Assembly: GCA_015654985.1 (NCBI GenBank)
Contig: JAATFW010000084.1
Location: 1-47,554 of the forward strand
Source of the DNA: Sphingobacteriales bacterium
GTDB lineage: Bacteria; Bacteroidota; Bacteroidia; Sphingobacteriales; Sphingobacteriaceae
Length of the DNA stretch: 47,554 nt
Direction of reading: 5' to 3'
Shown here piece after piece: positions 28,124 through 38,637 of the stretch. A program made the position numbers and the translations under genes. Each line of letters opens with the position of its first letter. Position 1 is the first letter of the stretch. The notes beneath the pieces are model-generated. The model saw only the letters and a program-made list of their open reading frames with translations. It had not been told where the DNA came from and did no database searches.

Positions 28124-29443
28124 TTATAAAGACCATTTCTTGCTTTTATACCCATAGAAGGCATAAAAGCAGAGGTATATATAGCAGGGTAATAACACCC
28201 AATATGCTTCCCGAAGGCCTGCCAGGTCTGCAAAATGACCATACAGCAACGGAAGAATGGCATTCCCGCTTAAACCCATAATTAAGATAGATGCGCCAAT
28301 TTTTATAAAGCGTCCAAGGCCGTCCAAAGCTAACGGCCATATGCCCGCCCAGATCATCGAATTGGCAAAGCCGAGAAGAACGACGAACCAGATAGAGATG
28401 TCGGCAGTATGCCCCAGAAAGGTTACCGTACCTTCTGAATAGATGATGAGAAACGTAAACACAACACCCAGCATAGTACAAAAGCGTAAAGCGGCCTTTT
28501 GAGTAATGAACCTGGGAATCAGCAGTATCCCCAATAAGTATCCGATAATTGTTGCCGACAGCGTGTAAGAAGGGAATACTTTTGCTTCATACAGGTTAAT
28601 ATCCATCGACCTTGCATATCCAATAATTGTGTCGACAGCAATAACCTGGGAACCGACATGAAGAAAAATGGCCAAAGCGCCAAGTATCAGATGTGGAAAC
28701 TGGAATATATTATGTTTTGCAGAATTCATTTCTGCAGTTTCGGCATTTTCTATATCTGTATTTATTTCCGGAAGCGGGGAATATCTTACCAGCGCTCCCA
28801 GTCCCAAAAGAACAAAGCCTACTATAGTGTACGGAATGATCACTCTTCTGATTAATTCGTCTAATGCCTGGTCTTTCTGTATGCCCTGCATTCTTTCAAG
28901 CAACTCAAAAGTGTGAACGTCTGAAGGTTTTAATATAATCGCGGCAAATAACAAGGGGGCAATAATCCCGGCAAACTTATTACAGATCCCCATAATACTA
29001 AAGCGTTTCGCAGCACTTTCTTTGGGGCCCAGAATGGTTACATATGGATTGGCAGCCGTTTGCAATACAGCCAGACCAACACCTAAAGTAAAAAGTCCGC
29101 TTAGAAATAATTCATACGTGCGGGTTAAAGCCGCAGGGACAAATATGAAAGCGCCGGCTGCCATTATACAGAAGCCAACCATCATTCCCTTTTTGAATCC
29201 TATGGCCTTTAAAAGATAGGATGCCGGGACAGACATTACCAGATAAGAAATGTAAAAGGCAAAGGCAACCAGGTAGGACTGAAAATTAGAAAGCTCGCAG
29301 GCAATCTTAAAGTATGGAATTAAAATAGCATTGATCCAGGTAACAAATCCGAATATAAAAAACAGAATTGCTATGATCGAGATAGAGATCAGATTGTCAC
29401 GTTTACTTAAAGAGCTAATGTCCTGAACTGATATATTCTTCAT
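28124..29443 (-). CDS. Sugar MFS transporter (FucP/NagP-like)
   Basis: FFIFGFVTWINAILIPYFKIACELSNFQSYLVAFAFYISYLVMSVPASYLL. Confidence 0.9.
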   Translation of the reverse strand: MKNISVQDISSLSKRDNLISISIIAILFFIFGFVTWINAILIPYFKIACELSNFQSYLVAFAFYISYLVMSVPASYLLKAIGFKKGMMVGFCIMAAGAFIFVPAALTRTYELFLSGLFTLGVGLAVLQTAANPYVTILGPKESAAKRFSIMGICNKFAGIIAPLLFAAIILKPSDVHTFELLERMQGIQKDQALDELIRRVIIPYTIVGFVLLGLGALVRYSPLPEINTDIENAETAEMNSAKHNIFQFPHLILGALAIFLHVGSQVIAVDTIIGYARSMDINLYEAKVFPSYTLSATIIGYLLGILLIPRFITQKAALRFCTMLGVVFTFLIIYSEGTVTFLGHTADISIWFVVLLGFANSMIWAGIWPLALDGLGRFIKIGASILIMGLSGNAILPLLYGHFADLAGLREAYWVLLPCYIYLCFYAFYGYKSKKWSL

Positions 29444-29467
29444 ATGAATGATTTTTTTTCCCGGATC

Positions 29468-31021
29468 TTAGTTTCGGTCCCGGGATAAGCGGTTATAAAG
29501 AATTTTAATCTTTGCATTTCTTAATTCGTTTTCCTGTTCCAATTCGGCAAGATGGAATGAATTGCGGTTCAGTTCAATAAAACGCTGGTTGATGGCTCCC
29601 ACAGGAAGGGATTCGAGGCTCTTTAAGACCGCAGGAACCTGTGCAGTAGTAAAAGAAGCGGAATTAACCCGGGCTTCTATATCCATATAGGATAAATAAA
29701 GCTTTCTGATATCCGCCATCAACTGATAATGAGAAAATTCTTCTTTATTTCTCAAAGGCTTCAGGCTGTGAAGAACAGTGGCTGCCTGAACGGCACTATC
29801 AAGCACCTGCCGGATACTTACACCTGGCTTACTCACAACTCCCTGATTAACCTCATAGGGGGCGGCACTCAATGCCTTCCAGAATTGCTGAGACTGTTCC
29901 TTACTAAAGCCATATTTATCCTGAGCATATTTAAATATAAACGCCTCAACCGGTAAAGGAGCAGAAGAGGCGAGACTTTCACAAAAAGCGCTGATAAGCA
30001 TATTAAATCCCGTTACCGGATATACATGGCGTATGGCATACAGATCGATAATATCTGTTGGGGTGTCGAAAACAGGCGAATATTCGCCGGAGGTAGACCA
30101 GGATGTCATGATGATCCCCTTGTATCCCAGCTTCCTGGCAACAGGAATAAAATCATGAATATTATCAAAATGTTTCTTCCATTGCGCCAGAAAATAATTA
30201 TCGGGATGGCTTCGTATTGAGGGAGCCCCCCAGATTTCATATCCGCTTTCAAGAAGTTTCTGATGATTTCCGAAGCGGTCCAGGTCCCAGCCATAGTTCC
30301 AGTCTACAAAAACTGTTTCCTTTGGTAAAAGGTGTATGGCGTCGGGGTATTTAATAGCAATATCGGCCCAGAGTACAGGTCGCTTTCCGAGCTTAATTAC
30401 CAAATCGCACAGCATTTTGATATGGTCAATATAAAGCCGGGAATTACCCGCTTCCAGCGCTCTTTTCCTGCATTTTTCACAATGCCCCAATAACCGTGTT
30501 TCGTCTCCGCCGATATGGATAAAACGGGAAGAATGGGTAGAGGTAAGGTCAGAAAATAAGTTATAGAATAGTTCCCTGTTCCCCTCAGTTTCAAGAGGGC
30601 AAACCTGGGAAAAATCCTTTGTGTCTTCGCGCAGCGCTGCATATTTATAGTTTCTGAGAATGTATTCTACATGTCCGAAACTTTGCTGCAAAGGAATGAC
30701 CTCAATACCCAAAGACTTGCAATAAGACGTAAACGAGCGTACTTCTTCACGCGAATAGGCATAGCGGTTCGGGATCAGCGGCTGATCTTTATATGGATAG
30801 GAAGCTTCCCATTCCATTACCAGGGTATTGATCCCATTTTTGCTTAATTGTAAAGCAAAATTCCTTAACGCCGCCATGGTCATCACCTGTATCCGGAGAT
30901 CCAAATGAAAGCCCCTGATATTAAAAGGTTCATTACTCTTCGGAACTGTTTGTGATTTAACAGATGAAGTAAAGAACAGGCATAATAACAGCCAATGAAG
31001 AAAGTACTTTTTTTGTATCAT
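29468..31021 (-). CDS. GH20-type beta-N-acetylhexosaminidase
   Basis: FNIRGFHLDLRI, IPLQQSFGHVEYILR, RFIHIGGDETRLLGHCEKC (GGDE catalytic pair), PVLWADIAIKYP; signal peptide. Confidence 0.85.
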   Translation of the reverse strand: MIQKKYFLHWLLLCLFFTSSVKSQTVPKSNEPFNIRGFHLDLRIQVMTMAALRNFALQLSKNGINTLVMEWEASYPYKDQPLIPNRYAYSREEVRSFTSYCKSLGIEVIPLQQSFGHVEYILRNYKYAALREDTKDFSQVCPLETEGNRELFYNLFSDLTSTHSSRFIHIGGDETRLLGHCEKCRKRALEAGNSRLYIDHIKMLCDLVIKLGKRPVLWADIAIKYPDAIHLLPKETVFVDWNYGWDLDRFGNHQKLLESGYEIWGAPSIRSHPDNYFLAQWKKHFDNIHDFIPVARKLGYKGIIMTSWSTSGEYSPVFDTPTDIIDLYAIRHVYPVTGFNMLISAFCESLASSAPLPVEAFIFKYAQDKYGFSKEQSQQFWKALSAAPYEVNQGVVSKPGVSIRQVLDSAVQAATVLHSLKPLRNKEEFSHYQLMADIRKLYLSYMDIEARVNSASFTTAQVPAVLKSLESLPVGAINQRFIELNRNSFHLAELEQENELRNAKIKILYNRLSRDRN

Positions 31022-31049
31022 ATTAAAACTATGCTCCTATTCTAAACAA

Positions 31050-31059
31050 TGCGCGGGCA
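31050..31059. promoter_or_regulatory. Putative operator half-match TGCGCGGGCA upstream of GH20 operon
   Basis: Core match to GTGYNCGNRCAC; centre 22 bp from the operator at 31071. Confidence 0.4.
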
Positions 31060-31070
31060 ACTCAGCAGCC

Positions 31071-31082
31071 GTGCGCGGACAC
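31071..31082. promoter_or_regulatory. Putative LacI-family operator GTGCGCGGACAC upstream of GH20 operon
   Basis: Near-palindrome with central CG; matches the susC-upstream sites; preceded on the minus strand by -7-like TATTTTCG. Confidence 0.55.
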
Positions 31083-31117
31083 GAAAATAAGTAAAAAAAA
31101 GCATTTTTGAATTTCTT

Positions 31118-33256
31118 TTAATCTGTTCTTTCAATTCCCAGAACTTTTGCCTCGTAGATATCAGGAATCGTTATCGTTATTCCTTTCTCAATCAATTCTT
31201 TTCCCTGATAGCTTCCAACAATTTTACCATCTTCAGGAGAATACAGCCTGTACTTTACATCCTTATCAACCAAAGGCATCTCAAAAGTCCTCGTATTTTC
31301 TAATGAACCATTGCGATAGAAAAAAAGAACACCTCCCTGCTTTTCTTTATTAAATTTATAACAGCCATCCCAATTACTCATCGTTGCCCTCGGAAAAATA
31401 TCTGACGTTTGTGTAAACCGGGAAAACTGATATTTCTTATCCATCATTTTAAACCAGGAATTCCATTTGGAGTACCACATTTTAGTATCCGCAGTCAGAT
31501 TCCGCGGATCACCTACTAAAATCGGTTTACCCGACACCAGGGACATATAGGTGTATTTATAATTTTTAAGCACGGCGGGATTTGATGCGGATGTATACAT
31601 CTGTTGATTTCCTATCAGACTGGTAGCTGCGGGAATTACACGGGCCCTGTCATACGACATCTGACGGATACTAACCGGTCCCTCGGGAGGATCTGCCTCA
31701 TAATTAGTAAGCCAGTCGTAATCCGCGTGTTGTATCAGGGCAAAATCACTGACATAATATTCGCCCCATACTTCATAGGTACAGTCAATCAGAAGATCAG
31801 GGAAGTCCTTGTGCAGCTCATCAAAAAGTTTCATTGCACGTTCATAGATGGCATAAAATGAACTTGCGCGATCACTATAAATTTTCCCCTCTGATCCATA
31901 ATCTCCTTTTTTATCAAAATCAAGTACATATGCTGAGTTTGCAATTGTAAGGTCCAGTTTTACATAAGCCAGTCTGTTTTCCCTGACAAGATGCTTTATA
32001 CCTTTTAAAATATAATCATAATATCCTGATCCTAATGACATGGTATAACGGTCTTTTGTATCGCCATGTAAATCTACAGGCTTTCCATCGCTCCCCAGAA
32101 CCAGCCACTCAGGATGCTGCTGTACTATTTTACTTTTTGCATCGACAGTTGCCAGGCTAATCCATAAACCAGGCAGCATCCCTTTTCCCCTGATATAATC
32201 GCACACCGGCTTCAATCCGCCGGGAAATTTTTTCCTGTCGGCTTCCAGATCACCCCATTTAGACATCCACCCGTCGTCAAGAATAACAAGGTCTGTGCCT
32301 GTTCCATGGAGGCCATCGGCTATATCATACATCAGGGTATCACTTATATTAGTTCTGAAAGGGTACCAGGTGTTATAGAACGCAAAGGGGATTTCCTTTT
32401 TCTCAAAAAGCCTTACCCCTAGTTTCTTTCTGATAAAACCGGCAAAGTCTCCTTCGAAAGCATCTTCAACTTTCTTTGACTGAACCAGAAATATAAATGT
32501 TCCCGGACTGGAAAACGCCTCTCCGGGGGCAATCAGTTTCTTAAAAGGGTAATGATCGTTTATACCGGTGAGTCCTATGGAAATCTGTTCATTATGGGTG
32601 TACACCTCGGTTCTTTTCAAAACGCCGGGTGCTTCATTTCCAAGAATGAAACCGTCTTTGGCTACTGTATTATATACGTAAACGGCAGCATCGTGATGAT
32701 CCCCCCGGAAAGGGCGCCATGAAAGGTGAGTCCCATAGTGACTATATATATCAGTCTTCCAGGTATTAAGGGGAACGAGATTGAGACGTTCTACCTCTAA
32801 ACCGGTAACAGCAACCGGAATACCTGAATGATTTCTAATGCTGATCTTCTTACGCACAACGGGAAATTCATCATATATCTCATAAACTAATTCGACATCC
32901 ACTTTTTCAGCCACGGTGCCTTTCTTTCCTTTCAGAAAAACAGTAAGCTTCTGATCCCCGTTGGCGGACACTAAATAGTCATGCTTCACATAAGCAAACG
33001 AAGAATTATTTACATCCGCTCGTTTTTCATCCTTCTGAAGAGAAAAAAAGAACTCTTCTGTTCCCTGCCTGCTGTAATCTTCTCCTGTTATTAAACTTTT
33101 GAAACTACTGGTATAAAACGTATCTGCTTCAATTGTAAATTGTCTGCATAAATACTTATTCTTTATAGCAATAGAATCTTTTGCCTGAGCCTGAACGGCA
33201 ACTGCTAATCCCAGAAAAAAGAAAATGAAGTTTCTCTTCTTTTCCATTGATTCCAC
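31118..33256 (-). CDS. GH36-like alpha-galactosidase / alpha-N-acetylgalactosaminidase-type glycosidase
   Basis: PFAFYNTWYPFRTNISDTLMYDIADGLHGTGTDLVILDDGWMSKWGDLEADRKKFPGGLKPVCDYIRGKGMLPGLWIS, RLAYVKLDLTIANS; N-terminal beta-sandwich. Confidence 0.8.
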   Translation of the reverse strand: MESMEKKRNFIFFFLGLAVAVQAQAKDSIAIKNKYLCRQFTIEADTFYTSSFKSLITGEDYSRQGTEEFFFSLQKDEKRADVNNSSFAYVKHDYLVSANGDQKLTVFLKGKKGTVAEKVDVELVYEIYDEFPVVRKKISIRNHSGIPVAVTGLEVERLNLVPLNTWKTDIYSHYGTHLSWRPFRGDHHDAAVYVYNTVAKDGFILGNEAPGVLKRTEVYTHNEQISIGLTGINDHYPFKKLIAPGEAFSSPGTFIFLVQSKKVEDAFEGDFAGFIRKKLGVRLFEKKEIPFAFYNTWYPFRTNISDTLMYDIADGLHGTGTDLVILDDGWMSKWGDLEADRKKFPGGLKPVCDYIRGKGMLPGLWISLATVDAKSKIVQQHPEWLVLGSDGKPVDLHGDTKDRYTMSLGSGYYDYILKGIKHLVRENRLAYVKLDLTIANSAYVLDFDKKGDYGSEGKIYSDRASSFYAIYERAMKLFDELHKDFPDLLIDCTYEVWGEYYVSDFALIQHADYDWLTNYEADPPEGPVSIRQMSYDRARVIPAATSLIGNQQMYTSASNPAVLKNYKYTYMSLVSGKPILVGDPRNLTADTKMWYSKWNSWFKMMDKKYQFSRFTQTSDIFPRATMSNWDGCYKFNKEKQGGVLFFYRNGSLENTRTFEMPLVDKDVKYRLYSPEDGKIVGSYQGKELIEKGITITIPDIYEAKVLGIERTD

Positions 33257-33258
33257 TG

Positions 33259-34329
33259 CTAATCATTACTTAAATAATAGTTTACGTTTTCTTTAGTGAC
33301 AACATCAAGAGGGAGAAATTTTATCTCAGGTACTTCTTTTTTAAATATTAAATGGTCAACCAGATGATGGATGCTCCAGTATCCCTGTCCTTTAGGGTTT
33401 TGATTAATAAGAAAACTAATGATCTTTTTATTCAGGAAGTGAACATTTGCCGGAATCAGGTCATATCCTATAATCTTTATTGATGTAATATGACGCTGCT
33501 CTAAATATCTTGCGATCATATAACTCCTCGATGTTGTTACATAAATGCCTTTGAGATTATCAGATTTCTCTAAAACATCGTCCATCTGTTTCATAAAGGA
33601 AGAGGAATCATTTCCCTGCAGGGCCACACTGTTAAGGGTGAATTTTTGCGATAAATTATTCTGAATAAAATAGTTTTGAAAGCCCTGCTCCTTTTTAATC
33701 AGATGCCTGGAGTTACTAATGTCAGCATTTATATGGGCGACAAGCAGCGTACAGGGATCATCTTGTCCGTAATGCATCAGACTGGCAGCCAAAAGGCCGC
33801 TTTGATAAGAGTCCTGCCCTATATAACTAAGTGGATTATATTCATTTATCTGAGTATTAAAAATAACAAATGGGATCTTTAAGGTGTTCCATTCTTCAAA
33901 GAAAGGGAGCGTTTCTTTATAAAACAAAGGAGATACAATAATTCCGTCGGGGCAAAGTTTTGACACACGCCGCGCCTGTTCAATATATGAACCGGGATCA
34001 TCCTGATCAAAAAGAAACAGAGATACAATAACTCCGTACTGCTTTAGATCCTTTTCTGCCTGTTCTATTCCAAGTTTTGATTCAAACCAATAAGATTCGC
34101 TGGGGTAATCGGGAATCAAGGCAGCAATAACATAAGTTTTCTTTGTCCCCAAAGCTCTTGCGCTGTAGTTCGGCTCGTAATTGGTATCCTTTATGATCTT
34201 TAAAACTCTTTCTTTTACTTTTAAAGACACACCTCCCCGGTTATGTATAACCCGGTCGACAGTTCCGGTAGACACTCTTGCTTTTACTGCTATATCTTTA
34301 ATTCTTATAAGTTTATTAGTCAATTCCAT
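33259..34329 (-). CDS. LacI-family transcriptional regulator
   Basis: N-terminal HTH IRIKDIAVKARVSTGTVDRVIHNRGGVSLKVKERVLKIIKDTNYEPNYSARALG plus periplasmic-binding-like domain. Confidence 0.95.
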   Translation of the reverse strand: MELTNKLIRIKDIAVKARVSTGTVDRVIHNRGGVSLKVKERVLKIIKDTNYEPNYSARALGTKKTYVIAALIPDYPSESYWFESKLGIEQAEKDLKQYGVIVSLFLFDQDDPGSYIEQARRVSKLCPDGIIVSPLFYKETLPFFEEWNTLKIPFVIFNTQINEYNPLSYIGQDSYQSGLLAASLMHYGQDDPCTLLVAHINADISNSRHLIKKEQGFQNYFIQNNLSQKFTLNSVALQGNDSSSFMKQMDDVLEKSDNLKGIYVTTSRSYMIARYLEQRHITSIKIIGYDLIPANVHFLNKKIISFLINQNPKGQGYWSIHHLVDHLIFKKEVPEIKFLPLDVVTKENVNYYLSND

Positions 34330-34380
34330 TTGATTTTATGATGCTCTTAAGATAACAACACTAAAGTAATTTAATTTTTA

Positions 34381-34388
34381 CAAAGGTA
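34381..34388 (-). promoter_or_regulatory. -7 box TACCTTTG upstream of the LacI-GH36 pair
   Basis: Reverse complement of CAAAGGTA; exact TAnnTTTG match about 50 nt before the LacI ATG. Confidence 0.4.
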
Positions 34389-34403
34389 GATTGTTATAAC
34401 TCA

Positions 34404-36188
34404 TTATTGTATTTTCTCGATTACAGGCGTCAGAATATCCTTTGCTTTACCCTGTGTTTCGAGTTGATGCATGATTGCATAAATTGCGCCGTTCCAGCCC
34501 TGATTAATTTTTCCGGGCTTACCGGTAGCCGTATTTATATGCTCATAATAAGTCCCTTCCCTTTCAAAATCCATTTTTCCTCTCCAGATTAAAAGTTTAT
34601 CAGCACCGGGGATACCATGTGCATAGGCAGTAATTAAAAACAGCATGTCATATAAATAATAAGAACCACCATTGGCATACTCGCCGAAAGGGACATTCCA
34701 GTGAGGAGATTTATATCCGGGGATATCAAACTTTTCATTTGGGGCATAGCTTCCATCAGGCATACAAACGATCTTGAAGCCATTTTCAGTCTTTGCAACT
34801 GCAGATACTTTTTGAAAGTGAAGCCTCACCTGCTCCCTTTCCAAAAGAGGGGTATTAAAAATGAGTATATGCAATAGATCACCGATCATAGCATCTACCG
34901 CCACCAAATCTTTCTTTTGTTCGCTTAGGGGGAAATATCCGCCTTCATTATAAAAAAGGCCCCGATATGCCTTTGCAGCGTCCTGCCAGGTTACAGAAGG
35001 TTTTAATCCTAATTCCTGAGCAGCATGGAGAGCTACCACCAGAAGCCCCTGATTATAGGTAACAACATCATCATCGGTAAACATACACAGATCGAACCAC
35101 GACTTAAAGTTCTTTCTTCCAGATTGCTCATCAAAAGCCAGGTATCTATTGTTAACTATATGTTTTTCTATATATGCAAGACTTTTGGCAGCGCCTTCCA
35201 TATCTGGTTTCCCGCCGCTTTTACTAGTTCTGTAAGCCCAGATAAGTGCAAAAATGGGTCTTTCCGCACCGGGTGTTTGTTGACGGGCTTCATTCAGATA
35301 ACACTGTTCTTCCATTGCGGGAGGTAAAACCATAGACTGCCAGAAGGCATCTCTTGAGTACTGTTTGTTACAATAGTCAATACCGGCCACTACCCAATAT
35401 TTGCTGGCCTTAAGTTCATTTGTACGATAAAGCATATAATTAGTGGCAAATGCGGTCGCCCCAAACTTGCTGTTTATATTCCCCCATCGCCGGGCAATAG
35501 CCCTGAATACATCCTGCCGCATTGCACCAATATTCCGGGCATTACTATGCATTATTACTCCATTAAATTCATGATCTCGACCGGGGGAAACCTGATGATA
35601 GAAAGGCCGGACGATTATTGTATCTCCAACCTGTGTTCCGGGCTTCAGGCCATTGTCGCCACTGGCAATCTGCATTTTCTTTTCCTGGGGCTTGAAATAT
35701 TGTGTCGTGTAATTATTATAAAAAGCAGGGGCATCACTAAATGCGATATCCCATCCTTTCCCTTTATTTAAAGCCATCATTGGAACAGCCTGCCTTGGAA
35801 GAGAATCAAAGAAATAGTTTCCCGGATCGTGTACGCTTTGTCTGTATATCTCTTCTTTGGCTACCGTGCCATTAAAATTGAGGGCAGTGCCTTTATCATA
35901 ATTAAACTCCAGGGCGAGGAATAAACTGTCCTTCGATTTTGAGCCTGCCTTTATCTTATAGTATAAATAGCCGTTCTGAGGTTCCAGTGTTATTTCGAAG
36001 TTAAAATTCCCCACCTGTTTTTTTATTACGGTCTTCTTATCAGGCCATGAAGCGAGACTTGCGGCCGTTATTGATTTACCCGGCTGTTCTGCTTTAAACA
36101 GTATTTTTGTCTGTGAACTTGCAGAAATAGCAGATATACAAGCTATAAGAAAAGTAAGTACAACAAATCCTCGTTTTTTGTGATGCAT
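34404..36188 (-). CDS. Secreted six-hairpin (alpha/alpha toroid) glycosidase-like protein
   Basis: Signal peptide MHHKKRGFVVLTFLIACISAISASSQ (ATG 36188); NQGLLVVALHAAQELG, YRGLFYNEGGYFPLSE, INQGWNGAIYAIMHQLE. Family number not assignable by eye. Confidence 0.65.
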   Translation of the reverse strand: MHHKKRGFVVLTFLIACISAISASSQTKILFKAEQPGKSITAASLASWPDKKTVIKKQVGNFNFEITLEPQNGYLYYKIKAGSKSKDSLFLALEFNYDKGTALNFNGTVAKEEIYRQSVHDPGNYFFDSLPRQAVPMMALNKGKGWDIAFSDAPAFYNNYTTQYFKPQEKKMQIASGDNGLKPGTQVGDTIIVRPFYHQVSPGRDHEFNGVIMHSNARNIGAMRQDVFRAIARRWGNINSKFGATAFATNYMLYRTNELKASKYWVVAGIDYCNKQYSRDAFWQSMVLPPAMEEQCYLNEARQQTPGAERPIFALIWAYRTSKSGGKPDMEGAAKSLAYIEKHIVNNRYLAFDEQSGRKNFKSWFDLCMFTDDDVVTYNQGLLVVALHAAQELGLKPSVTWQDAAKAYRGLFYNEGGYFPLSEQKKDLVAVDAMIGDLLHILIFNTPLLEREQVRLHFQKVSAVAKTENGFKIVCMPDGSYAPNEKFDIPGYKSPHWNVPFGEYANGGSYYLYDMLFLITAYAHGIPGADKLLIWRGKMDFEREGTYYEHINTATGKPGKINQGWNGAIYAIMHQLETQGKAKDILTPVIEKIQ

Positions 36189-36231
36189 AAAAACCAATTT
36201 ATCAGAGTAACCAAATGATATCTTTAACCTT

Positions 36232-36398
36232 TTAATAATATTTAAAAACTTTACCACCGGCCATTACTTCCTGTGTTTTTTGTTTCCAGCCCGAAAGTTC
36301 CTTACCGTTGAAAAGATACATCCAGCCATTACTTTGTTGTGCTTCTAACGAAGAGACAAGACAAAGGCAATGATTGAGAAATATAATTTAAGATTCAT
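36232..36398 (-). pseudogene. N-terminal remnant of a DUF1080 (3-keto-disaccharide hydrolase) gene, frameshifted and truncated
   Basis: Minus strand: ATG 36398 gives signal peptide MNLKLYFSIIAFVLSLR*; in the shifted frame ..SSLEAQQSNGWMYLFNGKELSGWKQKTQEVMAGGKVFKYY*, which carries the DUF1080 hallmark LFNGKELSGWK. Confidence 0.75.
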
Positions 36399-36413
36399 CC
36401 TTTTTTTAAAGTA

Positions 36414-38621
36414 TTAATTTAATGACAGTTTTACACTCCTTAGATCTGCAGAATTTGGCCCGATCATAATTGAAAAGTCTCCCGGTTCTGTGATCCATTT
36501 TCCGTCTTTCCAGAACTTAAGCATTTCCGGCGTTACCGGAAAAGACAGCTTTTTAGATTCACCGGCTTGCAAACTGACGCGTTGAAAGCCTCTTAATTCT
36601 TTTAAAGACCTGGCCAGAGAAGAAATTTCATCTCTGATGTAAAGCTGCACAATTTCTTCACCGGCTAGTTTTCCGGTATTTTTTACTTCAACCTCAGCCA
36701 CAACATGCTCACCTTTAGCAATTACTTTTTTTGATAAAGCAACCGGTGAATAGCTGAAAGTTGTATAACTCAATCCGTATCCGAAAGGATAGGTAGGATC
36801 AGAAGAAGAATTCCAAAGCTCCCTTGACCTTCCGGGCGCCAGAGTATTGTAAAAGGCCGGAACCTGGCCAACGTTGCGGGGATAGGTAACGGTAAGTTTT
36901 CCGGATGGATTGATATTACCAAAGATGGCATCTGAAACAGCAGTACCGGTTTCCTGCCCGAGGAACCACCCATCTAATATAGCGGGGATATTATCTTTCG
37001 CCCACTGAATGGCGGCAGGCCTGCCGTGAAGCAGCACCAGTATCACAGGCTTTCCTGTAGCGGCAATTGCCTGCATTAGTTTTTCCTGTTCGCCCGGCAG
37101 GGTTATATCGTCACGATCTACATTTTCCATCACTGTTTTATCATCATCTCCCAGAACAAGTACACAGGCATCCGCCTGCTTTACTACAGAAACAGCCTCA
37201 AGGATCTGCCGGCTGTCAGGATTCTGAATATCTGTCCCCTTAGCATATAATATTTTTACGTCAGGGCCGGCAGCTTTTTGAATACCCTGCCTCACTGTTA
37301 CAAAATATTTTGGCTGTTGTGTAGAATAGGTCCCCAGACGGACTGTGTCGGCATTAGGGCCGATAACCGCAATTGTTTTAAACTGGCTTTTTTTTAATGG
37401 AAGAAGGCTCTCTTTATTCTTAAGCAGAATAATACTTTTTCTGGCCGCTTCAAGGGCCAGTTGATTGTGCGATACTGTGTTCAATACCTCCTGATAGTTC
37501 TTCCTGGGATTAGATAAAGAGCCATCAATTTGTGAGAAAAAAACATCTGCATTTACATCGGCGTTCTTTGTTTCTTTCTGCAACTGCGACATTTCTCTCC
37601 CCATAGGATTTTCTTCATTTTCAAGATGCAATGCAAACTTAATTTCCAGGACTTTTCTCACTGCATTATCCAGCAAAGTTAAAGGAACATGGTTATTTTT
37701 TACTGCATTTACTAACGGGGGGCCGTACATTCTTTTGTCAGCCCACGTTTGTTTAAAGGCTAATTCTGTATGAACTCCGGCCTCTAAAGCTTTTCTGATC
37801 GTTTCTTCCCTGCTTCCGGTTGCTTTTAACCGTTCCCGGACCCACCTGATATCGTTATTATCGGAAACCACCAGTCCTTCAAAACCATATTCTTTTCTAA
37901 GAATATCATTTAAAATATATGAATTAATATGGCACGGTACGCCGTTAAGAGTATGATGTGCCGGCATTACAGAACCCACGTGAGCTTCCTGTACTGCGGC
38001 TTTAAAAGGGACGAGATGAATTTCATGCAAACTTCTTTCCGAAATCTCTACTGCAGCTCCGTTCGCCCCGAGTAAGGGCTCGCTGTCAGCGACAAAATGT
38101 TTAGCTGTTGCAATAACGTGGTTCTGATCAAAACGTTCCTTCCCCCGGCCCTGCAAACCATTTATAAAAGCAACACCTATCCTGCTGACCAGGTAAGGAT
38201 CTTCTGAATAGCCTTCTTCGAAACGTCCCCATCTTGCATCGCGAACCACTCCCAGCATAGGGGTAAAGCAATGATGAATACCCAAAGCCCTCGCTTCCCT
38301 GGCAATAACAGAAGACACTTTTTCTACCAAAGAAGTATCCCAAGAACTGGCAAGCGCGATGGCTTGCGGAAAGGAAGTGGCACCGGCAAAAACTACGCCA
38401 TGCAAACATTCACCTGCCTGCATATGCGGTATGTTTAATCTTTTATTCGCATTTGGATAAAAGGAGGCCAACTGATGCGCCTTTTCTTCAAGGGACATCC
38501 GGCCCAGCAATTGTTCGATCTTAATTTTATCTTTTGAGGATAAAGGGATATAGTCCGGCTGCCGGGCGAAACCCTTTAAAAACAGAACTAAAAACAGAAC
38601 AATTGTAAACAGCCTTTTCAT
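36414..38621 (-). CDS. Glycoside hydrolase family 3 (beta-glucosidase-like)
   Basis: GFEGLVVSDNNDIRW (nucleophile region), GECLHGVVFAGATSFPQAIALASSWD, C-terminal fibronectin III-like YPFGYGLSYTTFSYS. Confidence 0.94.
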   Translation of the reverse strand: MKRLFTIVLFLVLFLKGFARQPDYIPLSSKDKIKIEQLLGRMSLEEKAHQLASFYPNANKRLNIPHMQAGECLHGVVFAGATSFPQAIALASSWDTSLVEKVSSVIAREARALGIHHCFTPMLGVVRDARWGRFEEGYSEDPYLVSRIGVAFINGLQGRGKERFDQNHVIATAKHFVADSEPLLGANGAAVEISERSLHEIHLVPFKAAVQEAHVGSVMPAHHTLNGVPCHINSYILNDILRKEYGFEGLVVSDNNDIRWVRERLKATGSREETIRKALEAGVHTELAFKQTWADKRMYGPPLVNAVKNNHVPLTLLDNAVRKVLEIKFALHLENEENPMGREMSQLQKETKNADVNADVFFSQIDGSLSNPRKNYQEVLNTVSHNQLALEAARKSIILLKNKESLLPLKKSQFKTIAVIGPNADTVRLGTYSTQQPKYFVTVRQGIQKAAGPDVKILYAKGTDIQNPDSRQILEAVSVVKQADACVLVLGDDDKTVMENVDRDDITLPGEQEKLMQAIAATGKPVILVLLHGRPAAIQWAKDNIPAILDGWFLGQETGTAVSDAIFGNINPSGKLTVTYPRNVGQVPAFYNTLAPGRSRELWNSSSDPTYPFGYGLSYTTFSYSPVALSKKVIAKGEHVVAEVEVKNTGKLAGEEIVQLYIRDEISSLARSLKELRGFQRVSLQAGESKKLSFPVTPEMLKFWKDGKWITEPGDFSIMIGPNSADLRSVKLSLN

Positions 38622-38637
38622 ATACTTTTATGAGAAT

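Noticed and set aside
28117-28263. N-terminal extension of nagA overlapping the MFS gene
   Set aside because: Overlaps the MFS 3' end; canonical NagA starts MNFNKIKIYNGNVITPGG at 28116.
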